Shown: positions 47,547-59,759, counted from the stretch's first letter. The stretch: 64,000 nucleotides of DNA from Basidiobolus meristosporus CBS 931.73 (GCA_002104905.1 MCFE01000149.1:1-64000), one strand, 5' to 3'. Numbers and translations are program-made. The notes: a model not told the origin generated them from the sequence alone.

Positions 47547-48617
47547 TGTAGTGGGGTGACAGTGACACCCACTGACAGATGTGCTCATTCACATATTCTC
47601 TACTTCCCTATAGCTCTACTGCTCTTATTTAGGTTTTATCCCATTTGTCTTATCTGATCAGTACTATCCCATAAGATGGTTGACTATCACACCTGCTTAC
47701 CTTATTGCATAAGTTATCCCTCACTTTATGTAAGATTAATAGCTATAAGTGCATCTATATTAGGCAAGTACCTGTGTCAGTACCCGTGACACATGGTCAA
47801 CCCATGTCACCATCCCTACCATTTCCATACCATATTTGGTATCCTTATGTTGCACAGGTTTCAGAATACTGATTCCTGATTGGTTGGATGTGCTGTGCCT
47901 CTTAGAATCTTCCGGCACCTACTTAGAGCATTCTTAGGTCATTCTGATGTCATTAAGATTTCTAATGATATCTGGAATCTTCTGGAACACCATGATTAGT
48001 AATCACTTAGCCAGTAAGAAAAGTATATAAGGGAGGCTATCCCTCAACAATAAATCATCATTCCTTTTATCAATATACCAACTTGTTGATTAGTGTGATC
48101 ACTGTTACCTGCTGCTACCTGAACTTCCAGCCCCAGACCACAGGACACTCCCAGGAAACTGCGCTGACAGCCAACTGACCTTAGAGGCACTACTTGTGAG
48201 GAATACTCAGAGTAGGTATCTTTTGTTATATTTGATTCTTTCCCAAGTTTGTTCTTGTACAGGCAAAGATACTTTTCTGTCTTTGTAACTATTGACCACA
48301 GCTGCATTCTTATCAAGTTCCTGCTGGTGGAGTTTACAGTTGTCTATACTTTGGAAGCTTTAGTACATTGTCATCTCAAAGGATGCTGAACCCAGCACAT
48401 ACTTTTGTCAAGATGCCAACTAAGTTGGGGATTGTAGCTCAATAGTTTTCTGTTGACAAGCTTGTGGCTTTATTCCCCTTCATATTAGATTAGAGACAGA
48501 ACCCAAGTATTCCTAACAAGCTTTTGCCAGAGGTTATTGCACCCAGTGAACACTCCACACATATAACACATGAGAAGTGTTGGATGTATCTCTCCCTTGG
48601 ACCTATACACCACCACA
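47547..48617 (+). repeat. Gypsy family A LTR 2 (5' LTR of complete element)
   Basis: TGTAGTGG...CCACCACA, 1071 bp. Contains TATATAAGG near 48,025, a likely promoter TATA box for the element transcript. Confidence 0.92.
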
Positions 48618-48739
48618 TATTTGGCACCCAATGTGGGGGGCTCATACAAGCTCCCTAGGACCCAACAAGATTTATCTGAAGATTTGAGCTGTTATCCACT
48701 TATTGAAACAAGACTTCCAATATTATCTTGATTACAACA

Positions 48740-49660
48740 CCAACCTACCTGCCCAAAATGAATTCTATGCCATTACCACTCTCTCATGGAGCCCCACAGT
48801 TTGATAGAAAGAATGTGGAAAGCCTCATATTCAAAAGGGAGAAGCTCTGCAAGATGTGCAGCCTATCTGAACAAGAAATGGCTAAAGACTTCCCCTACTA
48901 CTGCACCAATGATTTTACCACTAAACTTCTCAGATAAGGAGACATTCTCATTGACTGGGCCTTGATGAAGACCTACCTACACACCAAGTATGGTAGACCC
49001 CAAATATATTATGGAATTGAAGACCTCAGACACTCTGGAAGGACTGGACTTTCCAAGCTACCACTTGAGGAGTTCATTCAACAGTATGAAGATATTGCCA
49101 AGCCACTCCTAGAGTCCCAGGCTATAACTGAGCTTACCATGATGCTTTACCTTGCACAAGTGCTTCTCCAGAACTTGGCAAGGAAGGTTGACTTACATGC
49201 AGCCAAGGATGACAAGTCTGGCATTCCTTGTTTTGCAGAGATGAAATGTGTTCTCCTAGAGGCAAAGCAAACTTCCACCTTTATAAGACTCCTGACATCT
49301 AATCTGCCAGACCAGTCAACCCAGGAGCCCAGGAGTGCTGTTGCTGACAATCAGACCTACACTGCCAACAGAATTGATTAACTTGCTGAACAGCTACAAA
49401 AGCTAGCCCTTAAGATTAATGGCTCAGCTGAGGTAGCTACTGAGGGCCAAAGACCTTTGCCCAGACACTGCATCTGGTGTGACTCTAATCAACAAGCCAG
49501 ACAAGAATGCTCAGAGCTTAGTCAGCTGCTCAGAGAAGGAGCAGTACAGTTTGATGTTGATGGAATGCTTGCTGACAAGGAAGGAAGAAGGATTACCACT
49601 AATTTCCAAAGAGGAGGGATGAGAGCCCTTCTCCAGAAATCTGACACAGCAACCAGAAAG
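48740..49660 (+). pseudogene. Gypsy family A gag
   Basis: From an ATG near 48,759 the frame reads MNSMPLPLSHGAPQFD, then a gag core (LPLEEFIQQYEDIAKPLLES, VDLHAAKDDKSGIPCFAEMK) with in-frame stops near 48,935 and 49,379, and a zinc-knuckle-like CIWCDSNQQARQECSEL (near 49,470) followed by VQFDVDGMLADKEGRRI, a motif usual in gypsy elements of mushrooms and related fungi. In-frame stops show it is no longer functional. Confidence 0.75.
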
Positions 49661-50039
49661 ATTACTGTTGATGCCCCTACTGGGACTAATACAGTTAATC
49701 CAAGCAATCCTGACAGCAGGCAATACAAAGTTGATACCTATGATACCAAAAGACACCTCCCTGAAGAACCTGCCAAACCCACCCTTAGAAGGCCACAATT
49801 TGAAGAACCTGAAGTTGTTATTGACAAGAGGCCTAGTATGCTGCTCACCCAAGATCCATTGCCTCACTTTCAGATGACCTCAAAGATAGCAAGCTACTCA
49901 AGCCCTCAACTGATTACTGAGAAGCTGCTGAAGCAGAACCCCACTTTATCAGTTGGAGAAATCATAAGTGTATCCCCAACTGTTAGGAAGACCTTTGATG
50001 AGCAGCTTAGAACAAGACAACAAGCTGTTGAACATATGG

Positions 50040-50554
50040 ACACCCATATAATTCAGACAAGCTATGAAGACCACCAAAATGATGACAACACTACTGAATA
50101 TAAGACCTTTTACTCAGTTGCAGCTGCTGTGGTGAAAGGGTATATATATGATGACCCTGTTGTCTGCCATGTTGACATTGGCTCAGAGATTTTTGTTATG
50201 CTACTAGACTTCTGGAAGACACTTAGAAGCAAGGAGCTACTGCTGGTTGATAGAGATATTGGATGGACCATGACTGATGCAGACTCAGGATCTAGTCCAC
50301 TCTATGGTGTAGTGCACAAGTTCCCTATTGAGGTACAAGGAATCAAGGTCTGGCTGCCCCTCTTCATCTGTCAGGAGGCAAACTTTGACCTTCTGCTAGG
50401 TAGACCATGGGAAACCAGTACTAAGGCTACAACTACTAACTATTCTGATGGGTCAGTATGGTACACCATACAACATTTGGAGCTGCTCATTAGGTATACA
50501 GGAGCAGATGGCTATGGTTCAAACAAAATACAAGACAGTCAAACCAAAGATTAG
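50040..50554 (+). pseudogene. Gypsy family A retropepsin-like protease region
   Basis: Within a 365-codon open stretch (49457-50554) that joins gag to protease. The active-site loop reads CHVDIGSEIFVM where a retropepsin has D-T/S/G-G, and the C-terminal part has FDLLLGRPWE, the ILG-type flap partner of gypsy proteases. The catalytic Asp is kept but the next residue is Ile. Confidence 0.7.
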
Positions 50555-50829
50555 ACCTTCACCTACACCTTTGACTGATGGATCTTGACCTGCAGATTAC
50601 ATCAGACAACCAGATGAAATACCAGAGGATATACAGCTTACACTTGAGAGACTTAAGCAACTTATCATTGGTAATGGACAGTAGAACAGAAGATTAGACC
50701 ATCACTTACACCTTTGACAAATAGATCTCAACCTGCTGATTACATTAGACCACCAGAAGAAACAACAAAGATATACAACTTACACCTGAGAGACTTAAGC
50801 AACTTATCATTGGTAATGGAAACCTAACA

Positions 50830-51760
50830 CCAGAAGAGATACTATTATTTGAAGAAACCTTGAAAAGGCATGATAAGGTCTTCTCATATAATGACAAGGA
50901 GATTGGACTCTCAAAGACATTGGCTGAAAAACCTATCAAGATTCATACAGTGCCCCACACCCTGGTCATTTAAGCTTTACCCACTGCCCAGAGGACTCCA
51001 AGCCAATGTGCATGACCTACTTAAGAAGAAGATAGAAGCTGGTATCCTAGAACTTTGCCATGGACCTTATGCTAACAGATGGTTTGTGACCAAAAAGAAG
51101 AATGGAAAGCTCCAATTCACTCAAGACATGCAACCTGCAAATGCTATCACTATCTGAGATGCTGCTATACCTCCATCTATTGATGACTTTGCAGAGTGCT
51201 TAAGTGGCCACTCCATCTACCTAACATACATTCTCCATTCAGGATATGACCAGGTCCCCTTGATGAGACATCAAGAGATATGTTTGCACTCTAGACACCA
51301 TTTGGACTGTTAAGGATGACAAGACTCAGCCAAGGGGCTACAAACTCTGTGGCTCAGTTCCAGAGATACATGGTAATGTGCTGTACCAGTTTATACCTGA
51401 GAAACTTGCTGTCTTTGTTGATGACATAGGCATCAATGGACCAAAATTCTGGGACACCATTGAAGTTATGCCTAGAGTAAGAAAGTTTGTATATGACCAT
51501 ATTTCAGACAACAATGCCATATTAGGAGCCATTCAAGAAGCTGGACTCACCATCAGTGGTGAGAAAAGCAGCTTTGGTGTATCAGAGATATCCATTGTTA
51601 GACAAAAATGCAACACCTTTGGTTGTTCACCTGGAGACTCCAAGACACAAAAGATATGCAACTGGCCTACCCCTGCAAATCTAACACAAGCTTGTGGCTT
51701 TGTGGCAGCTTGTGGGCTCTTAGGCTCTGAATCTCAAGATTTTCTGAGATAGTAGAACTA
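50830..51760 (+). pseudogene. Gypsy family A reverse transcriptase
   Basis: Fragments in shifting frames: LKKKIEAGILELCHGPYANR and WFVTKKKNGKLQFTQD (about 51,020-51,130), then VFVDDIGINGP (about 51,410), the catalytic xxDD box, and the thumb region (ISGEKSSFGVSEI, NWPTPANLTQACGF). Stops and frameshifts between the fragments inactivate it. Confidence 0.8.
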
Positions 51761-51820
51761 ATATATAAACTGCAGTGAAAGAATACCCCATTTATCTGGG
51801 GAGAAGAGCAAGAAGAAGCC

Positions 51821-52702
51821 ATGCAATTACTGAAAGAAGCCTTAATATCTCCACCAGTTCTAAGACCTCTTTACTATCAGAACACTGAATGCCCACCTAT
51901 TTTGACAGTGGAAGAAAGCCCTATAGGAGCTGGAGCACTACTTGGCCAAGATGATGAAGATGGCAACCACTATGCCTGCAGATATGAGAGCTGCTTATTC
52001 TCCCCTAGAGAGCAAAGATATTCACAGATTAAGAGAGAGCTACCAGGAGTTGTGAAGATGCTGAGGAAACTGAAGTCACAACTCTATATGAAACATTTCA
52101 TCCTGAAGACAGATGCCAAGCCACTTATAGGAATGATCAACAAACCTGACCTACCTGATGATGCCACAAACCACGGGATAGCATGGCTGAAAATGTTTGA
52201 CTTTGAGGTCAGACATATCCCTGGGAAGACAAATGTGGTGGCTGATGCACTCTCCAGGAAGGGACCACAATTATTTGAAGACTTGGACCCTCACTTTAAT
52301 GATATTATTGATGCAGAGATCCAACAGATTGCCATCAAAGACCATGAGAGAACTACCTGGAGTCTGATCAAGGAATATGTAAGGAAACTTAAGAAACCTA
52401 GTTGGATGGAAATTAATGAGTTTAGAAAACTCAGGAAGATGGCACACCACTACTATCTCAAAGATGATCATCTCTTTAAGCAAGTGAAGCCTGGACTTAT
52501 GCCAAGAAGAGTAGTCACTACCCCACAAGAGCAACTAGACATTATCCCAAGTATACACCAAGGAGAACCAGGAGGACATAGAGGACAAGAAGCCACCTGC
52601 AATACCACAGCTCAGAGGTACTACTGGGAAAGCATGTACTATAATATCCAACACTTTGTTGAGCTATGTGTAGCCTGCCAGAAGAGATCCTCCAAGCATT
52701 AG
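51821..52702 (+). pseudogene. Gypsy family A RNase H and integrase zinc-binding domain
   Basis: Open for 293 codons. RNase H: PILTVEESPIGAGALLGQ, SPREQRYSQIKRELPGVVKM, FILKTDAKPLIGMI, and the end motif HIPGKTNVVADALSRK. The HHCC zinc domain follows: IHQGEPGGHRGQEATCNT with YYWESMYYNIQHFVELCVAC. The open frame belongs to a larger polyprotein that is broken on both sides. Confidence 0.85.
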
Positions 52703-53620
52703 GAAGAACCACTGCATCCTACTTACACAATCTATCTATGGCAAAAGGTTGGTATTGACCTTGTCCACATGCCAACAGCTAGATCAAAAAAGTACCAGGT
52801 TATTGCTAGAGATGACCTTAGTGGATGGGCAGAGGCTTGAGCCTTGCCTAACAACAAGAGCCATACCATATGGAGATTTATACTTGAAGACATCATCTGC
52901 AGATTTGGCTGCATCCAACAGTTTGTTGCCAACAGAGGAGGGATGACATCCCAAATGATCCAGGAGTTGTGCTCAAAGTGCAAGATATACATTGCTTTTA
53001 CAACAGCTTACCACCCTCAAGCCAATGGAATGATAGAGAGAGGACATGGACCATTGGTGAACTCTCTTGTCAAGACCTGTGAGAATAATACAACACTGTG
53101 GCTGCAGCAATTACATCTTGCACTCTAGGCACATAGAATTACTACCAAGAGAACAACTGGATTATTGCCATTCAAGCTACTCTATGGACATGACTGCATA
53201 CTACCAGTTGAGCTAAACACAGCCACTTGGAACTCATTAAATTGAAGATCCAATATGCAGACTGAAGACCTCCCTGCAACTTGCATACAGCAACTTGATC
53301 ACCATGACTTGAATATCAGCAGAACTGCTGAACAACTTAAGGATGCACAACTGAAGAACAAGGTGCCCTTTAACAAATCACACACAACAAGACCAATACC
53401 ACTACCATTAGGAGACCCAGTATTACTCTATGATTCCACCTTGGACAAACAAAGGAGTCGGAAGTTTGACAACAAATGGACTGGCCCCTACCTCATTTCC
53501 AAAGTGATTGGAAATAGAAGTTATTACATATCAGAGCTTGAAAACACCCAGTTGAGAGCACCAGTTGCAGGAAACCAACTTAAGTTATTGAAGCATAGGA
53601 GTTTTGCACATCAAGATTAG
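52703..53620 (+). pseudogene. Gypsy family A integrase core and C-terminal domain
   Basis: Shows VGIDLVHMPTARSKKYQV (first Asp), FVANRGGM (second acidic position changed to Asn, normally D-R-G) and AYHPQANGMIERGH (catalytic Glu), separated by stops near 52,840 and 53,128. 53255-53620 is an open C-terminal stretch with a GPY-type motif (KWTGPYLISKVIGNRSYYI) before the polypurine tract. Confidence 0.8.
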
Positions 53621-53645
53621 TTTGCTTTGACCCAAACTCAAAGCT

Positions 53646-53660
53646 GAAGAGGGGGGTGGA
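53646..53660 (+). other. Polypurine tract of gypsy family A element
   Basis: GAAGAGGGGGGTGGA immediately precedes the TGTAGTG start of the 3' LTR; it is the expected primer for plus-strand DNA synthesis. Confidence 0.85.
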
Positions 53661-54731
53661 TGTAGTGCGGTCTCAGTGACACCCACTGACAGATGTGCTG
53701 ATTCCCATATTTTCTACTTCCCTATATCTCTACTACACTTATTTTAGTTTTATCCCATTTATCTTACCTGATCAGTACTATCCCATAGGCCAGTTGACTA
53801 TCACACCTGTTTACTTTATTGCATAAGTTATCCCTCACTTTATGTAAGATTACTGGCTATAAGTGCTTCTATAGTAGGCAAGAACCTGTGCCTGTACCCA
53901 TGACACATGGTCAACCCATGTCACCATCCCTTCCATTTCCATACCATATATGATATCCCTATGCTACACAGGTCACAGAATACTGATTCCTGATTGGTTG
54001 GATGTGCTGTGCCACTTAGAATCTTCTGGCACCTACTTAGAACATTCTTAGGTCATTCCAATGTCATTAAGATTTCTACTGATATCCAGAACCTTCTGGA
54101 ATACCTTGATTAGTAATCACTTAGCCAGTAAGAAAAGTATATAAGGGAGGCTATCCCTCAACAATAAATCATCATCCCTTTTATCAATATACCAACTTGT
54201 TGATTAGTATGATCATTGCTACCTGCTGCTACCTGAACTTCCAGCCCCAGACCACAGGACACTCCCAGGAAACTGCGCTGACAGCCAACTGACCTTAGAG
54301 GCACTACTTGTGAGGAATACTCAGAGTAGGTATCTTTTGTTATATTTGATTCTTTCCCAAGTTTGTTCTTGTACAGGCAAAGATACTTTTCTGTCTTTGT
54401 AACTATTGACCACAGCTGCATTCTTATCAAGTTCCTGCTGGTGGAATTTACAGTTGTTTTGACTTTGGAAGCTTTAGTACATTATCATCTCAAAGGATGC
54501 TGAACCCAGCACATACTTTTGTTAAGACACCAACTAATTTGGGGATTGTAGCTCAATAGTTTTCCCTTGACAAGCATGTGGCTTTATTCCCCTTCATATT
54601 AGATTAGAGACAGAACCCAAGTATTCCTAGCAAGCTTTTGCCAGAGGTTATTGCACCCAATGAGCAACCCACACACAAAACACTTGAGCAGTGTTGGATG
54701 TATCTCTCCCTTTGGCCTATACACTACCACA
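53661..54731 (+). repeat. Gypsy family A LTR 3 (3' LTR of complete element)
   Basis: TGTAGTGC...CTACCACA, 1071 bp, the same length as LTR 2. Differences from LTR 2 are scattered substitutions, many of them C-to-T/G-to-A. Confidence 0.92.
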
Positions 54732-54889
54732 CCATCATGGGATTTCTGAAGCCTTATCTGCCAGTTCAGTCAACCAAGGAACCAAGGAGTGCTGTTGCTG
54801 ACAATCAGACTTACACTACCAACAGCATTGACCAACTTGCTCAACATTTACAAAAGCTAGCCCTCAAAATTAATGGCTCAGCAGCTTAG
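54732..54889 (+). pseudogene. Gypsy family A gag, right part of outer copy
   Basis: Parallels 49,280-49,430 of the complete element (QSTKEPRSAVADNQTYTTNS, LAQHLQKLALKINGSA) and continues the outer gag that was cut at 47,546. The homology ends at about 54,885; the remaining pol and 3' LTR of the outer copy are missing. Confidence 0.8.
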
Positions 54890-55279
54890 AATTAGTGACC
54901 CTCCTGACAATCTTATAACAAGATCATGGCGGTGTTTTGCAAATTTTAAAGCCAAATAAAGGGATAAAACTTGACAACTTTTGATTGGTGTTGTGACAAT
55001 ATTTGCATGTTATTGTTGCGGTCTTTTAGTGCTCTATTACTATTTTAAGTGGATCTAGTTGGCAAGAACTTCCAATTGCCTTTTATGGCAAAAAACTTGA
55101 CAGTATTTTGACAGCCTCACAGCAAGACTCTGATGGCTTTTTCATGGCAGTATGACGGCCTGCCACTGGTTCTGTATAATGCTACCATACCAATTTACCA
55201 AATAGTATTTCCTTTTTCTACCTCCCCTTGTGCAATTCATATATTTCACTGTAGAATTACCTTTCTTTATTTGCTTACC
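54890..55279. other. Unassigned sequence between gypsy A and the Plavaka-like element
   Basis: About 390 bp without ORF support. Its last 90 bp resemble 37,000-37,060, so part may belong to the Plavaka-like element family. Confidence 0.4.
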
Positions 55280-58200
55280 CACTACTACCTTAGGTATTCC
55301 ACATATAGTTTGAATCAAAAAAAAATATGGCCTCCTGCTTACTAACCTCTACAAATGTGCACACCTGCCGCAATTAACATACTTCTATCACCTCAACTTT
55401 ATGGCTTTTTAGTGTGATACTTGCAAAGTTGCCATATACCTTGTACTGCTGGTAGCATATACATCTTGCAAACATATGCTTGGCTGTTGCCACTTCTACC
55501 ATGAATACCTCCTGAATATCAGGAAAGAACCTCTTGGTATTTAGCCAATATATTCCTTCTCCCTGCTGGATTCTAGTCCCCCTTATAGGTGCGCTCTGAC
55601 TTTTGTTTGTGTGAATTCCATATTGAATGGTGTAGAAGTTGGCTTGTGACCACAAGAAATCCAGCATATCTTGGTGGAGTCTTCCTGATAAAAACTAGTT
55701 GCTTGTTGCACTTTGCATTACTTAACTGATTACCCACACATTGGGGCTGCTTAGCTTCTTAATGCCATAGACATAGGTGTCTCCATGTGCACATTTGTCC
55801 TCAGTATTTTCCATCTCTTTCTGGCTGTCCTCCATGTGACAACTCATCACATCCATGACGGACCTAAAGGTAATATTCTTGATGAGATTGGGATATGGTA
55901 GTACCTGTAACTTGACTTGTCTTCCTATCTCCCCACACATCTGCTCCATAGGAAACTCCCAAAAGGTGAAGCAAGGCCTGATATTCTCCACACACCGTGC
56001 AAGATGGAGTAGAGAATGGATACAGTAGTGGCAGAGGTCTACATGTTCAGCTTTATGTTTGTAGTATAGCCGCTCAAATCCTGTCACAAACTCCACACAC
56101 AACAGCTGTAGATGCGTCAAGTTGGCATTGGTGATCCGCTTCTGGATAAATATTCCTACAATGTCCACATATGACTCCCAATGCTTCCAATGTACTCTTT
56201 GTAGGAATGGCTTCAGAACACCACTTGAATAAATACATATCCAGTTCATCCAGTCTTTGCATTTGTATTGTTGCATATGCATATGAATATTAATAGAGCC
56301 TGTGAGAAGTACTCAGGGTAGCAAATACTCTGTAATATCTTGCCAATTTTTCAAATTTCCCTGGTATCTCAAAGGGCTCATTTAGCTTGAAATGCCCCAT
56401 GTACAACTTGGTCATCAGTATAGGGATATTGTTGAAAAGCAAATGCATTGCTCCCAGTGGAAAGCTTTTGCTCCAACAGATACCCTCTATCCTAAGTATA
56501 TCCAGCTTCCATTTGATTCCATATTCCGGCTAATGGCTTATCACTTGCCAACTTTGCTGCAATTGCATGCTTACTTCTGTACGTTCTCTCTGTGGAAAGA
56601 TGATGTTCCTAGTGCTGGTGCTTGGGTAATAATAATGTTTGTGAGTTATGGAGTAAATCCCCTAGAGCTCACACATTTGACAGCAATACCATCCATTGTG
56701 CCCGGAAAAACCTGCTATCTTGCTGATGGCTGGGGTATCTCCAATGCAGATAATAATATGCGCTTTTACATGACAGCCATTTACCGTTATCCTGCTGGAA
56801 AGCATAAAAAACTCATTCAGCAATGTATACAGGTAGCTATCCAGGTTGGACGGTGATTTAGGCCCAAATACCAGTGATACTACCATCAGATTATTGCTCT
56901 GATATTGTAAGATGGGCGGCAGATTCAGATTGATGGGAATCAGTGGCCAGCAGGATTTGCTGGTAGAGTACTGTTTAATGAGAATCCATCAAGTGCTGAA
57001 GCAAAGGCATGGTCATACATACCTTCAAAGTAGCCCTTGCTTCTTAGCTGTTTGAAATGTTTGCCATCAAATATATTGGATATGTTTGCGCTTGATTGAT
57101 ACTGAGTGCAGTACTGTATAGCTTTGCAATATCTGTTGGACTGCATCAGCTTCTTCAGACAGGGTACAACTGGAATATATCCGGAGTGTGAACAATGTTT
57201 TCCCTCAATGGTGGTGGATTCCTGACAATTTGGACACCTTGCAATGGTAGCATTTTTGGATGTGAATGCCATGCAACTGTTAACACATGCTGGCATCAGG
57301 ACAGTCTCTGGATCATGTGTTGCCAGCCGCATGATGGTTGTCCACTTGTACCATGTATATAGTAAGTTGCATTTCAGTATGATTTTGGCAAGAAGCATTA
57401 ATAAATTCTCAAAGCCCCCATTACTGATATTAGTGGAAACATGCCACTTCTCTAGCCACAACATCACATCATTCACCAGTAGATGAATTACTGGGCTCAC
57501 TTGGCTCCATTAAGTATCCTTGGCATTTGTCTCAACAGGTGTTGTCTTATTGCATATAGGGATTTGACCGGGCTCATTTGTGGTAATGTTGTTAGCGGAG
57601 ATAGGCTCAAAATCCATCAGTGAACCTTCTTTGTCATAGCTATCACTCTGCATGCCATATTCAGAAGGCTGAGGTGAGCCTATAGGCATTGCAAACTCAC
57701 CTGACTTAGTTTGCACAAGGTGACAAAGACAGCCAGGTGCCAATATAGAAGTATCAACTGGCCGGCAAGATAATGATGGTACAGTAGTGACAAATGAATG
57801 GTCAAATATGACATGAGTGGCAAAACACTGGCCGTGATCCTTGTAATACTTCCTATGCTGTCTGTGTGCTTCCTGGCTGAGAGGCTAGCCACAATATCCA
57901 CATGGTCATTTTTCTCTTCTCTTATGGTGCTGAGTCAAAGTAGTCTTGTCCATGGGGCAAACAGTTTGACCTTCAACAACATAATGCTATTATATCACTT
58001 TTTGGTCAGTACTCATGTGAGCTTAAGACAATCTTGTACTTGAGACATTGCACCTACATGAATGTAAGATTCAATGATGACCCACCATAGTAAGCATAAT
58101 AAATAAAGTTGTGGCACCACCTACACATGTATATGTAACACTATTTCCCCTTTGGTTTGACTCACTTCCATATATATGCTGCCAAAAAATAAAGCAAAGT

Positions 58201-58760
58201 CATCTGGTTCTCAACCAAACCCCACCGCTGACAGCAACAGATGAATGGTTGGACAACAGCTTGCTTTGACATTCAGTGCAACAAGCAGGGCTACATCTAA
58301 AAAAGGCCCTGTGGACAGTGTGCCCATTGAAGGTAATAATGCGGACTCCTCAGGCTCTCAGTCAAATAGGCATTGAGAACCTCTGCGGAGCCACAAGATG
58401 ACCATTGTGCTCAGGCAGATGAGAATGTAGCAAATGCATTACCCTCTGTTGAAGATCAGCAAGGGGCCATGATAACATCACCACCACCCATATTAGCAAC
58501 TATGTTGTCAGCTCATACCAAAGCATTAATGGAGCAATTAGGTGCAGTGGCTGATAGGATAGATGCAATGGCCCAGAGAATTCAGGAAGTAGTCCAGAAA
58601 CAGGATGAGCTGATAATACGTGTAGAGCAATCAATATCCCAGGTAGAGAAAGCAGTATCTTTACTGCAAAGAAGGAACTCAAGTAGCTCAATGTCACAGC
58701 CAAGAATTGAGCCATTTCCCAATGTAACAGCAGAGGAATACCATACAGTCTTTGAAGCAC
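55280..58760. mobile_element. Plavaka/CACTA-like DNA transposon copy 3 with divergent companion ORF
   Basis: The best preserved of three copies. The left end may be near CACTACTACCTTAGG (from about 55,279), which carries the CACTA start. The transposase lies on the minus strand (about 58,050-55,370) and a second ORF starts on the plus strand at 58,185. The right part is interrupted by a gypsy B LTR at 58,762, so the right end is not in the window. Confidence 0.6.
55374..58050 (-). pseudogene. Plavaka-type (CACTA superfamily) transposase, broken
   Basis: Minus-strand fragments in order: an N-terminal zinc-finger-like part with CPMDKTTLTQHHKRR (about 57,960), a linker (57743-57510), then the transposase core: VNDVMLWLEKWHVSTN, VPCLKKLMQSNRYCKAIQYC, SNIFDGKHFKQLRSKGYFEG, FASALDGFSLNS (57500-56940), next GPKSPSNLDSYLYTLLNEFF, HIIICIGDTPAISKIAGF and GWYCCQMCEL (56886-56662), and WEFPMEQMCGEIGRQV (about 55,960). 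The 'FDG.H...L....YF.......A...DGF' block and the 'GD.PA..K..GF.GH....C..C' block are typical of Plavaka/KDZ-type transposases of fungi. Stops and frameshifts are frequent. Confidence 0.7.
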
Positions 58761-58761
58761 A
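58185..58761 (+). pseudogene. Companion ORF of the Plavaka-like element, cut by a gypsy LTR
   Basis: Begins at an ATG (MLPKNKAKSSGSQPNPTADS), continues with a stop near 58,250 and a frameshift near 58,370, then 58,373-58,761 is open for 130 codons. The second part is a predicted coiled coil (LMEQLGAVADRIDAMAQRIQ followed by VVQKQDELIIRVEQSISQVE) after a proline-rich stretch. The last codons read EEYHTVFEAH, after which the LTR begins. A remnant of the same ORF lies upstream of copy 2 (39,640), so it belongs to the element. Function unknown; a gag-like or accessory DNA-binding protein are possibilities. Confidence 0.5.
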
Positions 58762-59130
58762 TGTTATGATCTGCTGCTTGAATGCTTAAGTTAGATCAGT
58801 TTTTAGTCAAATCAATTAGTTATATGCTTAGGTTATCAGTATATCAGTATTACTTATCAAATCAGTAGCATTAGTCAGCAAATGAGTCAGCAGATCATTA
58901 TTAGGCAGAAATAGATATATTAAGTAGGATCTTATTGGGTGATGATGATGCAATCAAATGAGTCATCAGTCACAACCTGCATTAGGTAATACAATTAGTC
59001 AGCAATTGATCTGGCAAAATGTATATAACAAGCTGCTGGAGCCACAATAAAGATCAGTTCAAGTTTTAGTGAATACAATACTAGCTAAACTCCCTATTCT
59101 TCTACAACTCTTATACCAAGACTTGTAACA
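58762..59130 (+). repeat. Gypsy family B 5' LTR (369 bp)
   Basis: TGTTATGATC...CTTGTAACA with TGTTA/TAACA inverted ends; same length and sequence as 41609-41977. Followed at once by TTGGTAGCAGCAATAACC, the putative primer-binding site (TGG start expected opposite a tRNA CCA end). Confidence 0.9.
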
Positions 59131-59281
59131 TTGGTAGCAGCAATAACCAGAAACCTCCCTCCTGAAGTAAGAAGAGACCACCCTCAAGATGTTGGACAAT
59201 CAAGAATAGAAGAATGCCATGCAGCAAATCCTGGCCCAACAGCAGCAGTTACTCCAGATCCTCAGCCAACAGCAATAAGGA

Positions 59282-59743
59282 ATGACTACCATGGCTCAGA
59301 GCCAGCAAAGCCCTGTCAAGAACAACTTTAGTGTGAAGGTCAACTGGTACCATGGCAGAGTCAATGAAAGCCTGGGAACTTGGCTCCTTCAGATTGAAGA
59401 AGCTTTTAAGGCTAAAGGAATTGCTTCAGAAAGCAAGTTGCATTATGCAGTTTCTTACCTGGCAGATGCAGCTTTACAGTGGTACCACAACAAGATCAGG
59501 TCAGCCACCATGATGGGATGCTCTACAATCTCTACCTGGGATGAGTTTGTGTCGGAAATTCAGGATGCTTTTGAGCCCCCACACCAACAGACACTACTAA
59601 GAAGAAAGTTGAAGACACTCAGACAAAAAGGAATGGTCCAAGAGTACATCTATAAATATAGATGTCTACTTGGGCAAACTGAAAGAATGGACCCTCTGGA
59701 TCAAGTTGTATACTTTATTGATGGGTTGAAAGAAAGAACTTAA
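59282..59743 (+). pseudogene. Gypsy family B gag
   Basis: 153 open codons: MAQSQQSPVKNNFSVKV, then the retrotransposon gag domain (WLLQIEEAFKAKGIASESKL, YLADAALQWYHNKI, FVSEIQDAFEPPHQQTLLRR, LKTLRQKGMVQEYIYKYRCL, MDPLDQVVYFIDGLKE). A stop at 59,741 separates it from the zinc-knuckle part downstream, which was originally continuous. Confidence 0.85.
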
Positions 59744-59759
59744 TTATTGAAGACCTCAG

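Larger units (their letters stand above)
47547..54731 (+). mobile_element. Complete but decayed Ty3/gypsy element, family A (7,185 bp)
   Basis: Bounded by two LTRs of 1071 bp each (47547-48617 and 53661-54731). Inside, in order: PBS-like TTTGGCACCC, gag, aspartic protease, reverse transcriptase, RNase H, integrase, then a polypurine tract (GAAGAGGGGGGTGGA) right before the 3' LTR. RT before integrase marks it as Ty3/gypsy. The flanks are CCGT (47543-47546) and CCAT (54732-54735), a 4-bp target duplication that differs by one CpG-type transition. It sits within the gag of an older copy of the same family. Confidence 0.9.
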
